Counted from the first letter of the stretch, positions 1 through 6,482 are shown. The stretch is DNA of 8,469 nt from Solobacterium sp. (GCA_017536845.1 JAFWCP010000509.1:1-8469); one strand, 5' to 3'. Notes: generated by a model from the sequence alone, not told the origin. Numbers and translations: made by a program.

Positions 1-1556
1 ACAGCAAAGGAAAAAACATCCTGACGGTTAAGCCGGAAAGCTATCAGCGCGGCATGATCCTGCGGGACCTCTTCCATGTCTATGAGAAATCCGGTTCGGA
101 AATTGACGTCGACTACCACAGCATCACGGAAATCAAGGCCTTCATCAAGGCCCACCCCTTCACATATACCGCTTCCGCCTTTGACATCACCCCATCCCCC
201 AAGGCACCCTACGCAGCCGGAAAGCTCAGCCGCGCCACCGTTGACAACGCCCTGAACTGTCTGAACCAGATCCGCTATATCGCCGGTCTGAACCACGATG
301 TGGCAAACGATGAGGAATACGAAAAGATGGTGCAGGCCGGCACCCTTGTCGATGCTGCCATCCGCAGCCTGACCCACTACCCCGGCCAGCCATCCGATAT
401 GGATGATGCCCTCTACCAGCTTGGTGCGTCCGGTGCCTCTTCTTCCAACCTCGCCGTGGGCTTTGGTTCCCTGCCTTCGTCAATCATCGGCGGCTGGATG
501 TCTGACAGCGACGCCGGCAACATCGACCGTGTCGGCCACCGCCGCTGGTGTCTCAGCCCGGCCATGGGTGCCACCGGGTTCGGCAATGTGCAGTCCTATA
601 CCGGCATGTATGCCTTTGACAGAGACGGCCTGTTCCGCGGGCTTGTCTCCGCCTGGCCGGCCCAGAATACACCCATTCAGTACTTTGCGCATGATGACCC
701 CTGGTCCTACAGCTCCGGCATCGCCGAATCCGGCAGCATCACCGTCACCATGAAGCGGGAAAACACCAATGAGACCTGGACTTTCAGCAAATCCTCCGTA
801 GATGGATATTTCAACGTCGACAATGGCGGCTACGGCATCAACGGCTGCGTGATCTGGCGGCCAAAGGACATCACATACCATGCCAACGATGTCTTTGACA
901 TCACCATCAGCGGCCTGAAGAACGGCAAGGTGCACTACCACGTCACCTTCTTCGACCTCAGCCAGCCGGAAGACAGTGATTTCAACCCGGAAGAAGGAAA
1001 CTACACAGGCTGGTATTACAGCAATGGCAGGGCTTACTGGTATGAAGACGGAAAACGCCAGGGCATTCCTGCCGATCACAAGTGCTTCTCCTATGACGGC
1101 AGCTTAAGGGGCAGAGAAATCTATGATCCGGAAAGCGACGGCTGGTACTGGCTGGATGTCATCTATGACGGCGCCAAGGCGGTAAACAAGGAAGTCTACA
1201 TGCCTTACATCTACCAGGATGAAGCCGACCATCTCAGAGATGACGCCTGGATCAATGCGGTTGCTTCCCTGAGTACCCGCACATCCCCGGAAAACGTTGA
1301 CCTGTCCGCCCAGATCGTCAAGGCCATCAGATGCCATGGCGGGGCCGGTTCCGGCAAGTGGGTGCGCTATGACAAAGACGGCCGCATGATCAAAGGCTGG
1401 TACACAGTTGAGGGCAGTGATATTGAACTGTATCCCGCCCAGGCAGGCAACACGTATTACTACGACAGACAGACCGGCCTGATGGCAAAAGGCAATACCA
1501 CGATTGACGGGTACTCCTATTACTTCAACGAAGTCACCGGCGTCCTCGAGTGGTAA
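1..1556 (+). CDS. CAP-domain surface protein with C-terminal cell-wall-binding-type repeats (5' partial)
   Basis: The frame is open from the left edge (first full codon at 3) to TAA at 1554-1556. The first in-frame ATG (54) is preceded by in-frame codons reading SKGKNILTVKPESYQRG, so the real start and any signal peptide lie upstream. Counting from that Met, residues about 55-215 resemble a CAP/SCP-like domain: a helix ALNCLNQIRYIAGL (66-79), a Ser/Gly/Asn-rich stretch (124-139) and GHRRWCLSPAMGATGFG (161-177), a motif typical of bacterial CAP proteins. A beta-rich part follows (about 225-305). From about 318 come Trp/Tyr/Gly-rich segments such as GWYYSNGRAYWYEDGKRQG (319-337), GWYWLDVIYDG (363-373) and GKWVRYDKDGRMIKGWY (434-450), like choline-binding or glucan-binding repeats that anchor proteins to the envelope. 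The protein ends on one such repeat. Inference: an exported, wall-associated protein. Its activity is unknown, because bacterial CAP domains have no single established reaction. It converges on the metal ATPase gene. Confidence 0.85.
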   Translation, partial: SKGKNILTVKPESYQRGMILRDLFHVYEKSGSEIDVDYHSITEIKAFIKAHPFTYTASAFDITPSPKAPYAAGKLSRATVDNALNCLNQIRYIAGLNHDVANDEEYEKMVQAGTLVDAAIRSLTHYPGQPSDMDDALYQLGASGASSSNLAVGFGSLPSSIIGGWMSDSDAGNIDRVGHRRWCLSPAMGATGFGNVQSYTGMYAFDRDGLFRGLVSAWPAQNTPIQYFAHDDPWSYSSGIAESGSITVTMKRENTNETWTFSKSSVDGYFNVDNGGYGINGCVIWRPKDITYHANDVFDITISGLKNGKVHYHVTFFDLSQPEDSDFNPEEGNYTGWYYSNGRAYWYEDGKRQGIPADHKCFSYDGSLRGREIYDPESDGWYWLDVIYDGAKAVNKEVYMPYIYQDEADHLRDDAWINAVASLSTRTSPENVDLSAQIVKAIRCHGGAGSGKWVRYDKDGRMIKGWYTVEGSDIELYPAQAGNTYYYDRQTGLMAKGNTTIDGYSYYFNEVTGVLEW

Positions 1557-1577
1557 GCGACACTTCAAAGCTTCAAA

Positions 1578-1606
1578 AAAAGAGACTGGCAGTGCCGGTC
1601 TCTTTT
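1578..1606. terminator. Bidirectional intrinsic terminator between convergent genes
   Basis: An inverted repeat pairs AAAAGAGACTGGC (1578-1590) with GCCGGTCTCTTTT (1594-1606) around the loop AGT, with one G-T pair. On the + strand the stem runs into TTTT; on the - strand the A tract at 1575-1581 becomes a run of seven U. It lies 21 nt after the CAP gene stop and 11 nt from the ATPase stop, so it can serve both genes. Confidence 0.88.
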
Positions 1607-1617
1607 CATGTGAATCT

Positions 1618-4359
1618 TCAGATATTTTTCTTTTTGACGGTGCGCAGCAAACGCAGGCTGTTCAGCACGCAGATCATGGCAACGCCGGTATCGGCGAAGA
1701 TCGCCATCCACATGTTGGCAATGCCGAAAGCGCCGAGGATCAGGGTGCCGGCCTTGACCGCGATCGCGCCGTAGATATTCTCGTTGGCAATCCGCAGGAT
1801 CCGCTTTGACGCATTGATCGCAAAGGGGACCTTGCTTACCTGGTCGTCCATCAATACGACATCCGCCGCTTCAATTGCCGCTTCCGAACCAAGCGCTCCC
1901 ATCGCAAAGCCGACATCCGCTGCCGTAATGACCGGCGCATCATTGACGCCATCCCCGACAAAGGCGGTGATGCCCTTTGCGCAATAAGCCTGAACCTTGG
2001 CCACCTTATCCTGCGGCATGCAGGCGCCATAGGCTTCTTTACAGCCTGTTTCTTCCTTCGCCAGGTCGACAATCTCCTGCCGGTCACCGGAGACAATCAC
2101 ACATGTCCTGCCATTCTGCGTCATCTCCCTGACCGCCTCTTTGGCTTCTTCCTTGATCGTATCGGCCAGGATGATGCAGCCAAGATACTCATTGTCTCTG
2201 GCCGCATAGACCGCTGAGCCGGCCTTTGTGCACTCTGTACAGGCAATCCCGTAATCACGCATGAGCTTCTCATTGCCGGCCAGGATCTGATGGCCTTTGT
2301 ACATGCATACGATGCCGCGGCCGGGAATTTCCCGGACATCGCTTACAAGAGTATCATCGATCTGTCTGCCGTAGGCTTCCTTGACCCCTTCCGCAATCGG
2401 ATGATGGGAATAGCTTTCCGCATAGGCCGCACATTCCAGCAGCTCACTGCTTCCTTCGGTATGAATGACCCTGAACTTCCCGGATGTCAGCGTACCGGTC
2501 TTGTCCATGATGACATTTTCAATCTTTGCAATGCTTTCCACAACATTGGCCCCCTTGACCAGGATACCGGCGGAAGAAAGGCCGCCGATGCCGGCAAAGA
2601 AGGACAGCGGGATGGAAATCACCAGTGCACAGGGACAGGAGATGACCAGGAACGTACATGCCCGGCGTACACCTTCCTGAACACCCAGGCCCATCAGGCT
2701 GACGATGACAGCGACGGCAATGGCCGCAAAGACAACAGCCGGCGTATAAACACGGGAGAACTTCGTGATGAAGTTTTCCTGCGATGCCTTCCGGTTTTCC
2801 TGGTTTTCCACCAGATCCAGAATTCTGGCCACCGTGCTTTCCGTATAGACCTTTGTGACCCTGATTTCCAGGACGCCGGACTGGTTGATGGAACCGCTGA
2901 TGACCTCATCTCCCGGATCAACATCCACCGGCTTTGCCTCGCCGGTCAAAGACGCAGTATCCAGGGTTGCCGAACCGCCTGTTACTACACCATCCAGAGG
3001 AATCCGCTCACCTGGTTTTACGCGTACGGTTTCACCGACCCTGATATCTTCAGGATCTGTCTGCAGCCATGTGCCATGGCGCAGCACTTCGGCATGGTCG
3101 GCCCGGATGTTCATCAGGTCGCCGATCGACTTCCGGCTTCTTCTGACGGCCAGATCCTGGAAGTATTCACCGATCTGGTAAAACAGCATGACGCCGGCCG
3201 CTTCGGAGTAATCGCCCAGATAAATGGCTGCGATGGTTGCAACAGCCATCAGGAAATGTTCATCAAACAGCTGGCCCCGGCCGATGCCTTTGAATGCCTT
3301 CAGAAGCACGTCATAGCCCAGGATCAGGTAGGAAACAAGCATGATGCATGTCCTTGGCATGCCGTTGAAAAGCAGGCCTGCGGCAAACAGGACAGCCCCG
3401 GCAGACAGACGCATCAACATGACCTTGTCCCTGTTGTCTTCCCGTTTTTCTTCCCGGGCGATTGCCTTTCTTTCATATGCTGTGACTTCAGCATCCGGTT
3501 CCTCCCGGCTGACCGTCTTCAGGATTTCCTCATGGACATGTGCCTGCTGTGCCGGATCGCATTCATACTGCAGAGTGCTGTTCATGAAGCTGATGTTTAC
3601 GGCATGCACGCCGGCAATTCCGGCCAGCTTTCCTTCCAGCCTGGCGGTACAGTCGGCACAGTCGATACCGGTGATGGCATACATATAGGACGCATCACCC
3701 TTCTGCATCTCATGATGTTCGTGATGTTCATGGTCTTCATGTTCTTCATGATGGTGCTTGTGGCCAAGGGAAGTCATGACTGCATCAGGCTCTTCCTTTG
3801 CAATCAGTGCTCTGACCTTTTCTTCCATCTCCCTGCCTGCATCATGATCACAGTCATAGACGAGTTTCTCATTCATGAAGGAAAGGGAAACATTGCTTAA
3901 GCCTTCAATATCTGCAATCTTCCGTTCCAACTTTGCCGCACAGTCGGCGCAGTCAATGCCGGTCACCCTGAACATGTAGGTTGCTGTTTCTTCATGGTCA
4001 TGATGGTGTTCCTCATGGTCATGATGGCATTGGCAGGCATCATGTTCTTCATGATCGTGATCCTCATGGCAATGACATTCCTCATGCTCTTCATGATGAT
4101 GGTCATGTTCTTCATGATGGTGCTTGTGGCCAAGGGAAGTCATGACTGCATCAGGCTCTTCTCTGGCAATCAGTGCCCTGACCTTTTCTTCCATTTCCCT
4201 GCCTTCATCATGATCACAGTCATAGACGAGTTTCTCATTCATGAAAGAAAGGGAAACATTGGTTAAGCCTTCAATATCTGCAATCTTCCGTTCCAGCTTT
4301 GCCGCACAGTCGGCGCAGTCAATACCGGTGATCTGAAATCTGTATGTCGCTGTTTCCAT
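1618..4359 (-). CDS. cadA: P1B-type heavy-metal (Zn2+/Cd2+/Pb2+) exporting ATPase with three HMA domains
   Basis: A 913-residue membrane pump predicted to export soft divalent metals using ATP. From the chosen ATG (4357-4359): HMA domains with GIDCADC motifs (Cys 15/18, 137/140, 234/237), two His-rich linkers (78-124 with 21 His and 4 Cys; 200-217 with 10 His), a charged stretch, then the transport core. Core motifs are actuator TGEAKP (472-477), the metal-site CPC in a membrane helix (575-577), DKTGT with phosphorylated Asp619, SHHP (651-654), GDGVNDAP (802-809), and ADTG in the last helix with Asp890. CPC plus this late Asp is the pattern of ZntA/CadA, not of copper pumps (CopA). About eight membrane helices are visible. 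The length exceeds the usual 650-750 residues because of the extra HMA domains and linkers. This ATG has GAGGA (4371-4367) 7 nt upstream; an in-frame TTG at 4389 lies inside the operator palindrome and has no ribosome site. The cadA symbol is by family; zntA would fit equally, and metal specificity is inferred. Confidence 0.95.
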   Translation of the reverse strand: METATYRFQITGIDCADCAAKLERKIADIEGLTNVSLSFMNEKLVYDCDHDEGREMEEKVRALIAREEPDAVMTSLGHKHHHEEHDHHHEEHEECHCHEDHDHEEHDACQCHHDHEEHHHDHEETATYMFRVTGIDCADCAAKLERKIADIEGLSNVSLSFMNEKLVYDCDHDAGREMEEKVRALIAKEEPDAVMTSLGHKHHHEEHEDHEHHEHHEMQKGDASYMYAITGIDCADCTARLEGKLAGIAGVHAVNISFMNSTLQYECDPAQQAHVHEEILKTVSREEPDAEVTAYERKAIAREEKREDNRDKVMLMRLSAGAVLFAAGLLFNGMPRTCIMLVSYLILGYDVLLKAFKGIGRGQLFDEHFLMAVATIAAIYLGDYSEAAGVMLFYQIGEYFQDLAVRRSRKSIGDLMNIRADHAEVLRHGTWLQTDPEDIRVGETVRVKPGERIPLDGVVTGGSATLDTASLTGEAKPVDVDPGDEVISGSINQSGVLEIRVTKVYTESTVARILDLVENQENRKASQENFITKFSRVYTPAVVFAAIAVAVIVSLMGLGVQEGVRRACTFLVISCPCALVISIPLSFFAGIGGLSSAGILVKGANVVESIAKIENVIMDKTGTLTSGKFRVIHTEGSSELLECAAYAESYSHHPIAEGVKEAYGRQIDDTLVSDVREIPGRGIVCMYKGHQILAGNEKLMRDYGIACTECTKAGSAVYAARDNEYLGCIILADTIKEEAKEAVREMTQNGRTCVIVSGDRQEIVDLAKEETGCKEAYGACMPQDKVAKVQAYCAKGITAFVGDGVNDAPVITAADVGFAMGALGSEAAIEAADVVLMDDQVSKVPFAINASKRILRIANENIYGAIAVKAGTLILGAFGIANMWMAIFADTGVAMICVLNSLRLLRTVKKKNI
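3738..4356. repeat. Intragenic duplication of HMA coding units (period 366 bp)
   Basis: Positions 3738-3990 and 4104-4356 align without gaps at an offset of 366 bp (122 codons). I count about 19 differences in 253 bp, roughly 92% identity, with nearly half the differences in the last 25 bp. Each copy encodes an HMA domain followed by the start of a His-rich linker. The third HMA unit, just downstream in the protein, is clearly more diverged. The interval 3991-4103 is low-complexity His/Glu/Asp coding sequence (many cat/atg/gtc triplets on the + strand). Confidence 0.92.
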
Positions 4360-4373
4360 AAACATTTCCTCAT

Positions 4374-4389
4374 TTGAACAATTGTTCAA
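4374..4389. promoter_or_regulatory. Perfect palindrome, candidate ArsR/SmtB-type metal-sensor operator
   Basis: TTGAACAATTGTTCAA is a perfect 16-bp palindrome holding TGAA-N6-TTCA, the core of the sites bound by ArsR/SmtB-family repressors (SmtB, CzrA, CadC type). It lies 15 bp upstream of the ATPase start codon, just downstream of the predicted ATPase -10 and therefore at the transcription start, where a bound repressor would block it. It also covers the -35 of the predicted rightward promoter. No arsR-type gene is in the window, so the regulator is unidentified. The palindrome is seen directly; the family assignment is inference. Confidence 0.72.
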
Positions 4390-4402
4390 GTATTAATATA
4401 AG
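4374..4402 (+). promoter_or_regulatory. Possible rightward promoter of the PHP gene, overlapping the operator
   Basis: On the + strand, TTGAAC (4374-4379) and TATAAG (4397-4402) are 17 nt apart. The -35 is the left half of the palindrome, and the -10 overlaps that of the opposing promoter. The implied leader before the ATG at 4485 is about 75 nt. The match is reasonable, but palindrome-derived sequence can imitate a -35, so this is weaker than the leftward promoter. Confidence 0.5.
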
Positions 4403-4423
4403 CATTTTCACCACTGCCGTCAA
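4395..4423 (-). promoter_or_regulatory. Predicted sigma-A promoter of the metal ATPase gene
   Basis: On the - strand, TTGACG (4423-4418) and TATATT (4400-4395) are separated by exactly 17 nt, close to the housekeeping consensus. The predicted start falls near 4388, inside the palindromic operator, leaving a leader of about 30 nt with the GAGGA ribosome site. Confidence 0.75.
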
Positions 4424-4484
4424 TGCCTGTATGACAAAAGATCGTATTTGCGGTAAGATTTTTGATGCAGAAGGAGAAGACACC

Positions 4485-5294
4485 ATGCTGAAAACAAACT
4501 GGCATACCCATACCAACCGATGCGGCCACGCCGTGGGGACTGATGAAGAATACGTAAAAAACGCAATTGCCGCCGGCGTAAAGACCCTCGGCTTCAGTGA
4601 CCATGCTCCTTACCGGGTTCCGTACCGTCCGGAACGGATGGATTATTCTGAATATGGGGAATACAAGGCTTCGGTGCTGAACCTGAAGAAGAAATACAGA
4701 GATCAGATTGATATTTATCTTGGCATGGAGGTTGAGATGTACCCGACGGAATGGGAAGATCTTTGCCGCTATCGGAAAGAACTTGATTACTGCATCCTTG
4801 GCCAGCACAACATCTCCCTGGACAGGGACAGTTCCTACGGCATCACCGATCCGGATACGCTGAAGCGGTATGTCGACCGCATTGAAGAAGCCTGTCAGAG
4901 AGGTTTATGTGATTATATCGCCCACCCGGATGTATGCATGTACAGCTATCCGGTCATGGATGAATCGGTACGGGCAACTGCCGCAAGAATTGCCGACATT
5001 TCCATCCGCTATGACATGCCGGTTGAGCTCAACTGCGGTTCCGGCGTCCGGGAAGGCAAAAGAAGATATGATGATGGAATACGGTATTCCTACCCGACAA
5101 GGATGTTTTTTGAGGAATTTGCGAAAAGGCAGTGCAAGGTTGTCATCGGCCTTGACATCCATGACCCTGCCCTCTTCCTGACCGACAAGTATATCAATCG
5201 GGCACTGGCCGTCATCGAAGGCCTTGGCTGCAATGTGGTTGAAGACTATGACCTGATTGCCGCGGCCGCAAAGCGCAAGGCAGAGATGTTCTGA
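4485..5294 (+). CDS. PHP-domain phosphatase, histidinol-phosphatase (HisK/HisJ) family
   Basis: A 269-residue protein of the PHP metal-dependent phosphoesterase superfamily, close to the usual 260-280 of monofunctional histidinol-phosphatases. Candidate metal-site motifs occur in the expected order: HTHTNRCGH (7-15), SDHAP (39-43), GMEVEMYP (80-87), GQHN (106-109), AHPD (147-150, His147), ELNCGSG (181-187) and GLDIHDP (222-228). The family hydrolyses phosphate monoesters, classically histidinol phosphate in histidine synthesis, at a multinuclear Zn/Mn/Fe centre in the cytoplasm. The ATG at 4485 follows AAGGAG (4471-4476) at 8 nt; an in-frame TTG at 4374 lies in the operator and is unsupported. 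No other histidine genes are visible, so the substrate is uncertain. It is the first gene of a two-gene unit, its TGA overlapping the next start by 1 nt, and it diverges from the metal ATPase across a shared control region. Confidence 0.9.
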   Translation: MLKTNWHTHTNRCGHAVGTDEEYVKNAIAAGVKTLGFSDHAPYRVPYRPERMDYSEYGEYKASVLNLKKKYRDQIDIYLGMEVEMYPTEWEDLCRYRKELDYCILGQHNISLDRDSSYGITDPDTLKRYVDRIEEACQRGLCDYIAHPDVCMYSYPVMDESVRATAARIADISIRYDMPVELNCGSGVREGKRRYDDGIRYSYPTRMFFEEFAKRQCKVVIGLDIHDPALFLTDKYINRALAVIEGLGCNVVEDYDLIAAAAKRKAEMF

Positions 5295-5656
5295 TGGATG
5301 CTCTGCGCAACCACGGCATTCCGTTTGAAGAGGACATTTACGGGTACTCCTTCCATGGAAGCCCCGTGCTGATTATTCTGTTGAAGGATGATGCGGCGCA
5401 GGCAATCACGGAAAAAACCCGGGGCCGGGGCATATATGATCTGTCTTCCGCATTTCCGGCAGATGCGCCGCTGCCGGAAAGCATTTATCTTAAAAGTGAG
5501 GAAAGCTACTATCTCACCCGTTTCAGCGGGATTGACAAAATGGAGGACAGGCTTGTCATCCATATCTTCGAGTGCAGGCCGCTGTATTTTGCGGCAGGTG
5601 AACTGCTGCAGCGGACGCTGCTGAAAACGGACGGGACAGGCTGGTTATTCCGGTGA
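5294..5656 (+). CDS. Hypothetical protein translationally coupled to the PHP gene
   Basis: A 120-codon frame starting at the ATG of TGATG, where TGA (5292-5294) ends the PHP gene. This 1-nt overlap suggests coupled translation. The product begins MDALRNHGIPFEEDIYGYSF and has alternating hydrophobic and polar stretches (SPVLIILLKDD, RLVIHIFECRPLYFAAGELL) that fit a small soluble alpha/beta protein. It has no signal peptide, convincing membrane segment or Cys/His cluster. I do not recognise the family. The stop is followed 9 nt later by an intrinsic terminator, so it is the last gene of the unit. Overlap and terminator placement make it a credible gene; its function is unknown, and any role in PHP activity would be inferred from position only. 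Confidence 0.75.
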   Translation: MDALRNHGIPFEEDIYGYSFHGSPVLIILLKDDAAQAITEKTRGRGIYDLSSAFPADAPLPESIYLKSEESYYLTRFSGIDKMEDRLVIHIFECRPLYFAAGELLQRTLLKTDGTGWLFR

Positions 5657-5665
5657 ATCAGTTCA

Positions 5666-5690
5666 GGCACGGATTTCCGTGTCTTTTTTT
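5666..5690 (+). terminator. Intrinsic terminator of the PHP operon
   Basis: GGCACGG (5666-5672) pairs with CCGTGTC (5677-5683), with one G-T pair, around the loop ATTT, and is followed directly by seven T (5684-5690). It lies 9 nt after the stop of the 120-codon gene. Confidence 0.9.
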
Positions 5691-5715
5691 CATATGCAAA
5701 GAATGCTTCTGAAAC

Positions 5716-5723
5716 CTGTGATT
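5716..5723. repeat. Left target-site duplication (8 bp)
   Basis: CTGTGATT directly abuts the left end of the mobile element and is repeated exactly at 6279-6286 next to the right end. An exact 8-bp flanking repeat is the mark of a transposition event and is within the 4-8 bp range reported for IS21-family elements. Confidence 0.85.
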
Positions 5724-5772
5724 TGTAGAATCCGGACAAACAGCATGACTAATCCGAAATCACCGGCAAGGG
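5724..5772 (+). repeat. Left terminal array of the IS21-like element (two 22-bp units)
   Basis: TGTAG is followed by units at 5729-5750 and 5751-5772. The first carries AATCCGGAC and GCATGACT; the second carries AATCCGAAA and CGGCAAGGG. The orientation points into the element, inverted relative to the right array. Probable transposase-binding sites. Confidence 0.85.
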
Positions 5773-6207
5773 CACAAGTGACACATGTTGGGTTTCGGCT
5801 TTTTTGAACATGCGCTATTATGGCATTTCCAGGTAAGATAAGGCATGTTTTTGTTTGCTGTGCCAGCGAAATGCACTATAAACAAGGCTGTAAAATGCTG
5901 AGGGCGCTGCCCTCAGGCTCCCGGGGTTTTCTTACGGTAGAAGCTCAACCAAAGTGAAGTGAGGTTCAGATGAAGAACATTCGCCTTATGTTGTGCCTCT
6001 ATTGAAATGTGTGCTGTCGGATTGTGTGTCGCCAATGACAGCCAGATGCTCTCTTGAGACTTCTGGTCTACGATTTGCATCCATGAATAGCTTTATAAGC
6101 TCACCAGAGAGCCTGTATGCGTCATCTATACATACGATTGTTCCGCAAAATACAGGCCTGATCTGCGGCCTTAGTGTTCAATAATTGGTCAAAAATGTAC
6201 TTGGATA
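5773..6207. other. Interior of the miniature element, no recognisable gene
   Basis: This 435-bp stretch holds no transposase similarity that I can see. Both strands have a short open stretch over nearly the same bases: + strand 5993-6184 (GTG start, no ribosome site) and - strand 6177-5986 (64 codons, no good start, containing VCIDDAYRLSGELIKLFMDAN). Neither resembles a known protein. Several short inverted repeats occur, including GCTCTC (6048-6053) with GAGAGC (6107-6112), CCAGA (6042-6046) with TCTGG (6062-6066), and AGCTTTATAAGCT (6090-6102), so a structured transcript is possible but unproven. Confidence 0.5.
5898..5916. repeat. Strong palindromic hairpin inside the miniature element
   Basis: CTGAGGGC (5898-5905) pairs perfectly with GCCCTCAG (5909-5916) around the 3-nt loop GCT. 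GC-rich sequence and TTTT (5927-5930) follow on the + strand. It could be a weak terminator or a REP-like palindrome carried as element cargo; with 10 nt between stem and T run it is not a canonical terminator. Confidence 0.65.
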
Positions 6208-6278
6208 CCCTTGCCGATCAGTCCGGATTAGCCATGCCGTTCAGTCGGATTAATCATGCCGCTCGTCCGGATTCTGCA
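6208..6278 (-). repeat. Right terminal array of the IS21-like element (three 22-bp units)
   Basis: Read inward on the - strand from 6278: TGCAG, then units at 6273-6252, 6251-6230 and 6229-6208, each starting AATCCG and carrying CGGCATG or CGGCAAG. It has one more unit than the left end; such asymmetry is common for IS21-type ends. Confidence 0.85.
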
Positions 6279-6286
6279 CTGTGATT
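6279..6286. repeat. Right target-site duplication (8 bp)
   Basis: CTGTGATT follows the CA end of the element directly and is identical to 5716-5723. Removing one copy plus the element gives the likely pre-insertion site, reading gaaacCTGTGATTccgcc. Confidence 0.85.
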
Positions 6287-6423
6287 CCGCCCTGAAATGT
6301 CAGGAATTTCATGGCCTTCCGGCCTGTGTCGTGATTTCTCAGCAGGATTGATCTGAAAACCATCAGCCGGCAATGATGCTGCCGTTTCTTCATGCCGAAA
6401 GCTTCATGTACCTGTGCATACAG

Positions 6424-6468
6424 AAAAAGGCTCACGCCTTCAGTCCTGCCTGATGATGTGAGCCTTTT
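6424..6468 (-). terminator. Intrinsic terminator of the FIST-GH1 gene
   Basis: On the - strand, AAAAGGCTCAC (6468-6458) pairs with GTGAGCCTTTT (6435-6425) across a loop of about 22 nt, ending in TTTTT (6428-6424). It begins 14 nt after the stop codon. The perfect 11-bp stem makes it convincing despite the long loop. Confidence 0.85.
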
Positions 6469-6482
6469 ATGATATTCAGCTG

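Larger units (their letters stand above)
5724..6278. mobile_element. Non-autonomous IS21-like miniature element (555 bp, MITE-like) with intact target duplication
   Basis: The ends are inverted: TGTAGAATCCGGAC at the left and TGCAGAATCCGGAC reading in from the right (13 of 14 identical), with TG...CA termini. Inside each end are 22-bp direct repeats starting AATCCG and containing GGCAWG: two at the left (5729-5750, 5751-5772) and three at the right (6252-6273, 6230-6251, 6208-6229). The innermost unit at both ends finishes CGGCAAGGG. Exact copies of CTGTGATT flank the element. TG...CA ends, arrays of about 20-bp transposase-binding repeats and 4-8 bp duplications are traits of the IS21 family. 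No istA or istB sequence is recognisable in the 435-bp interior, so it would need transposase supplied from elsewhere. It sits between two convergent genes, each of which keeps its terminator. Mobility is strongly supported by the structure; the IS21 assignment is from recalled family traits. Confidence 0.83.

Noticed and set aside
480..1079. 199-codon frame on the - strand opposite the CAP-domain gene
   Set aside because: The translation is a Val/Ala/Gly-rich shadow with no family features and lies entirely within a convincing + strand gene.
2290..3900. Long open frame of 536 codons on the + strand opposite the ATPase gene
   Set aside because: It is antisense to a gene with every P-type ATPase motif, has no ribosome site, and its translation resembles no protein family; it is a shadow produced by codon bias.
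3709..4128. Repetitive cat/atg/gtc tracts considered as a CRISPR or satellite array
   Set aside because: They are the coding sequence of His/Glu/Asp-rich linkers in the ATPase; there are no regular repeat-spacer units and the frame is maintained throughout.
4387..4389. In-frame TTG that would extend the metal ATPase by 10 residues
   Set aside because: It lies inside the operator palindrome at the predicted transcription start and has no ribosome site; the ATG at 4357-4359 has GAGGA at 7 nt.
4374..4484. In-frame extension of the PHP protein from a TTG at 4374
   Set aside because: Both this and the opposite TTG read MNNCS only because the palindrome is symmetrical; the ATG at 4485 has AAGGAG at 8 nt and begins the protein at the normal point before HTHT.
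5993..6184. 63-codon + strand frame inside the miniature element
   Set aside because: GTG start with no ribosome site, Ser/Cys-rich unrecognisable product and an equally long open stretch on the other strand over the same bases.
6287..6423. Short hairpins such as GGCCTTCCGGCC considered as an RNA gene or second insertion remnant
   Set aside because: The stems are short and isolated, there is no promoter or T tract, and no paired terminal repeats or target duplication could be found.
6250..6435. 61-codon frame on the - strand between the element and the terminator
   Set aside because: It begins in the terminator hairpin of the upstream gene and ends in the right repeat array of the mobile element, so it is a chance frame created by the insertion.
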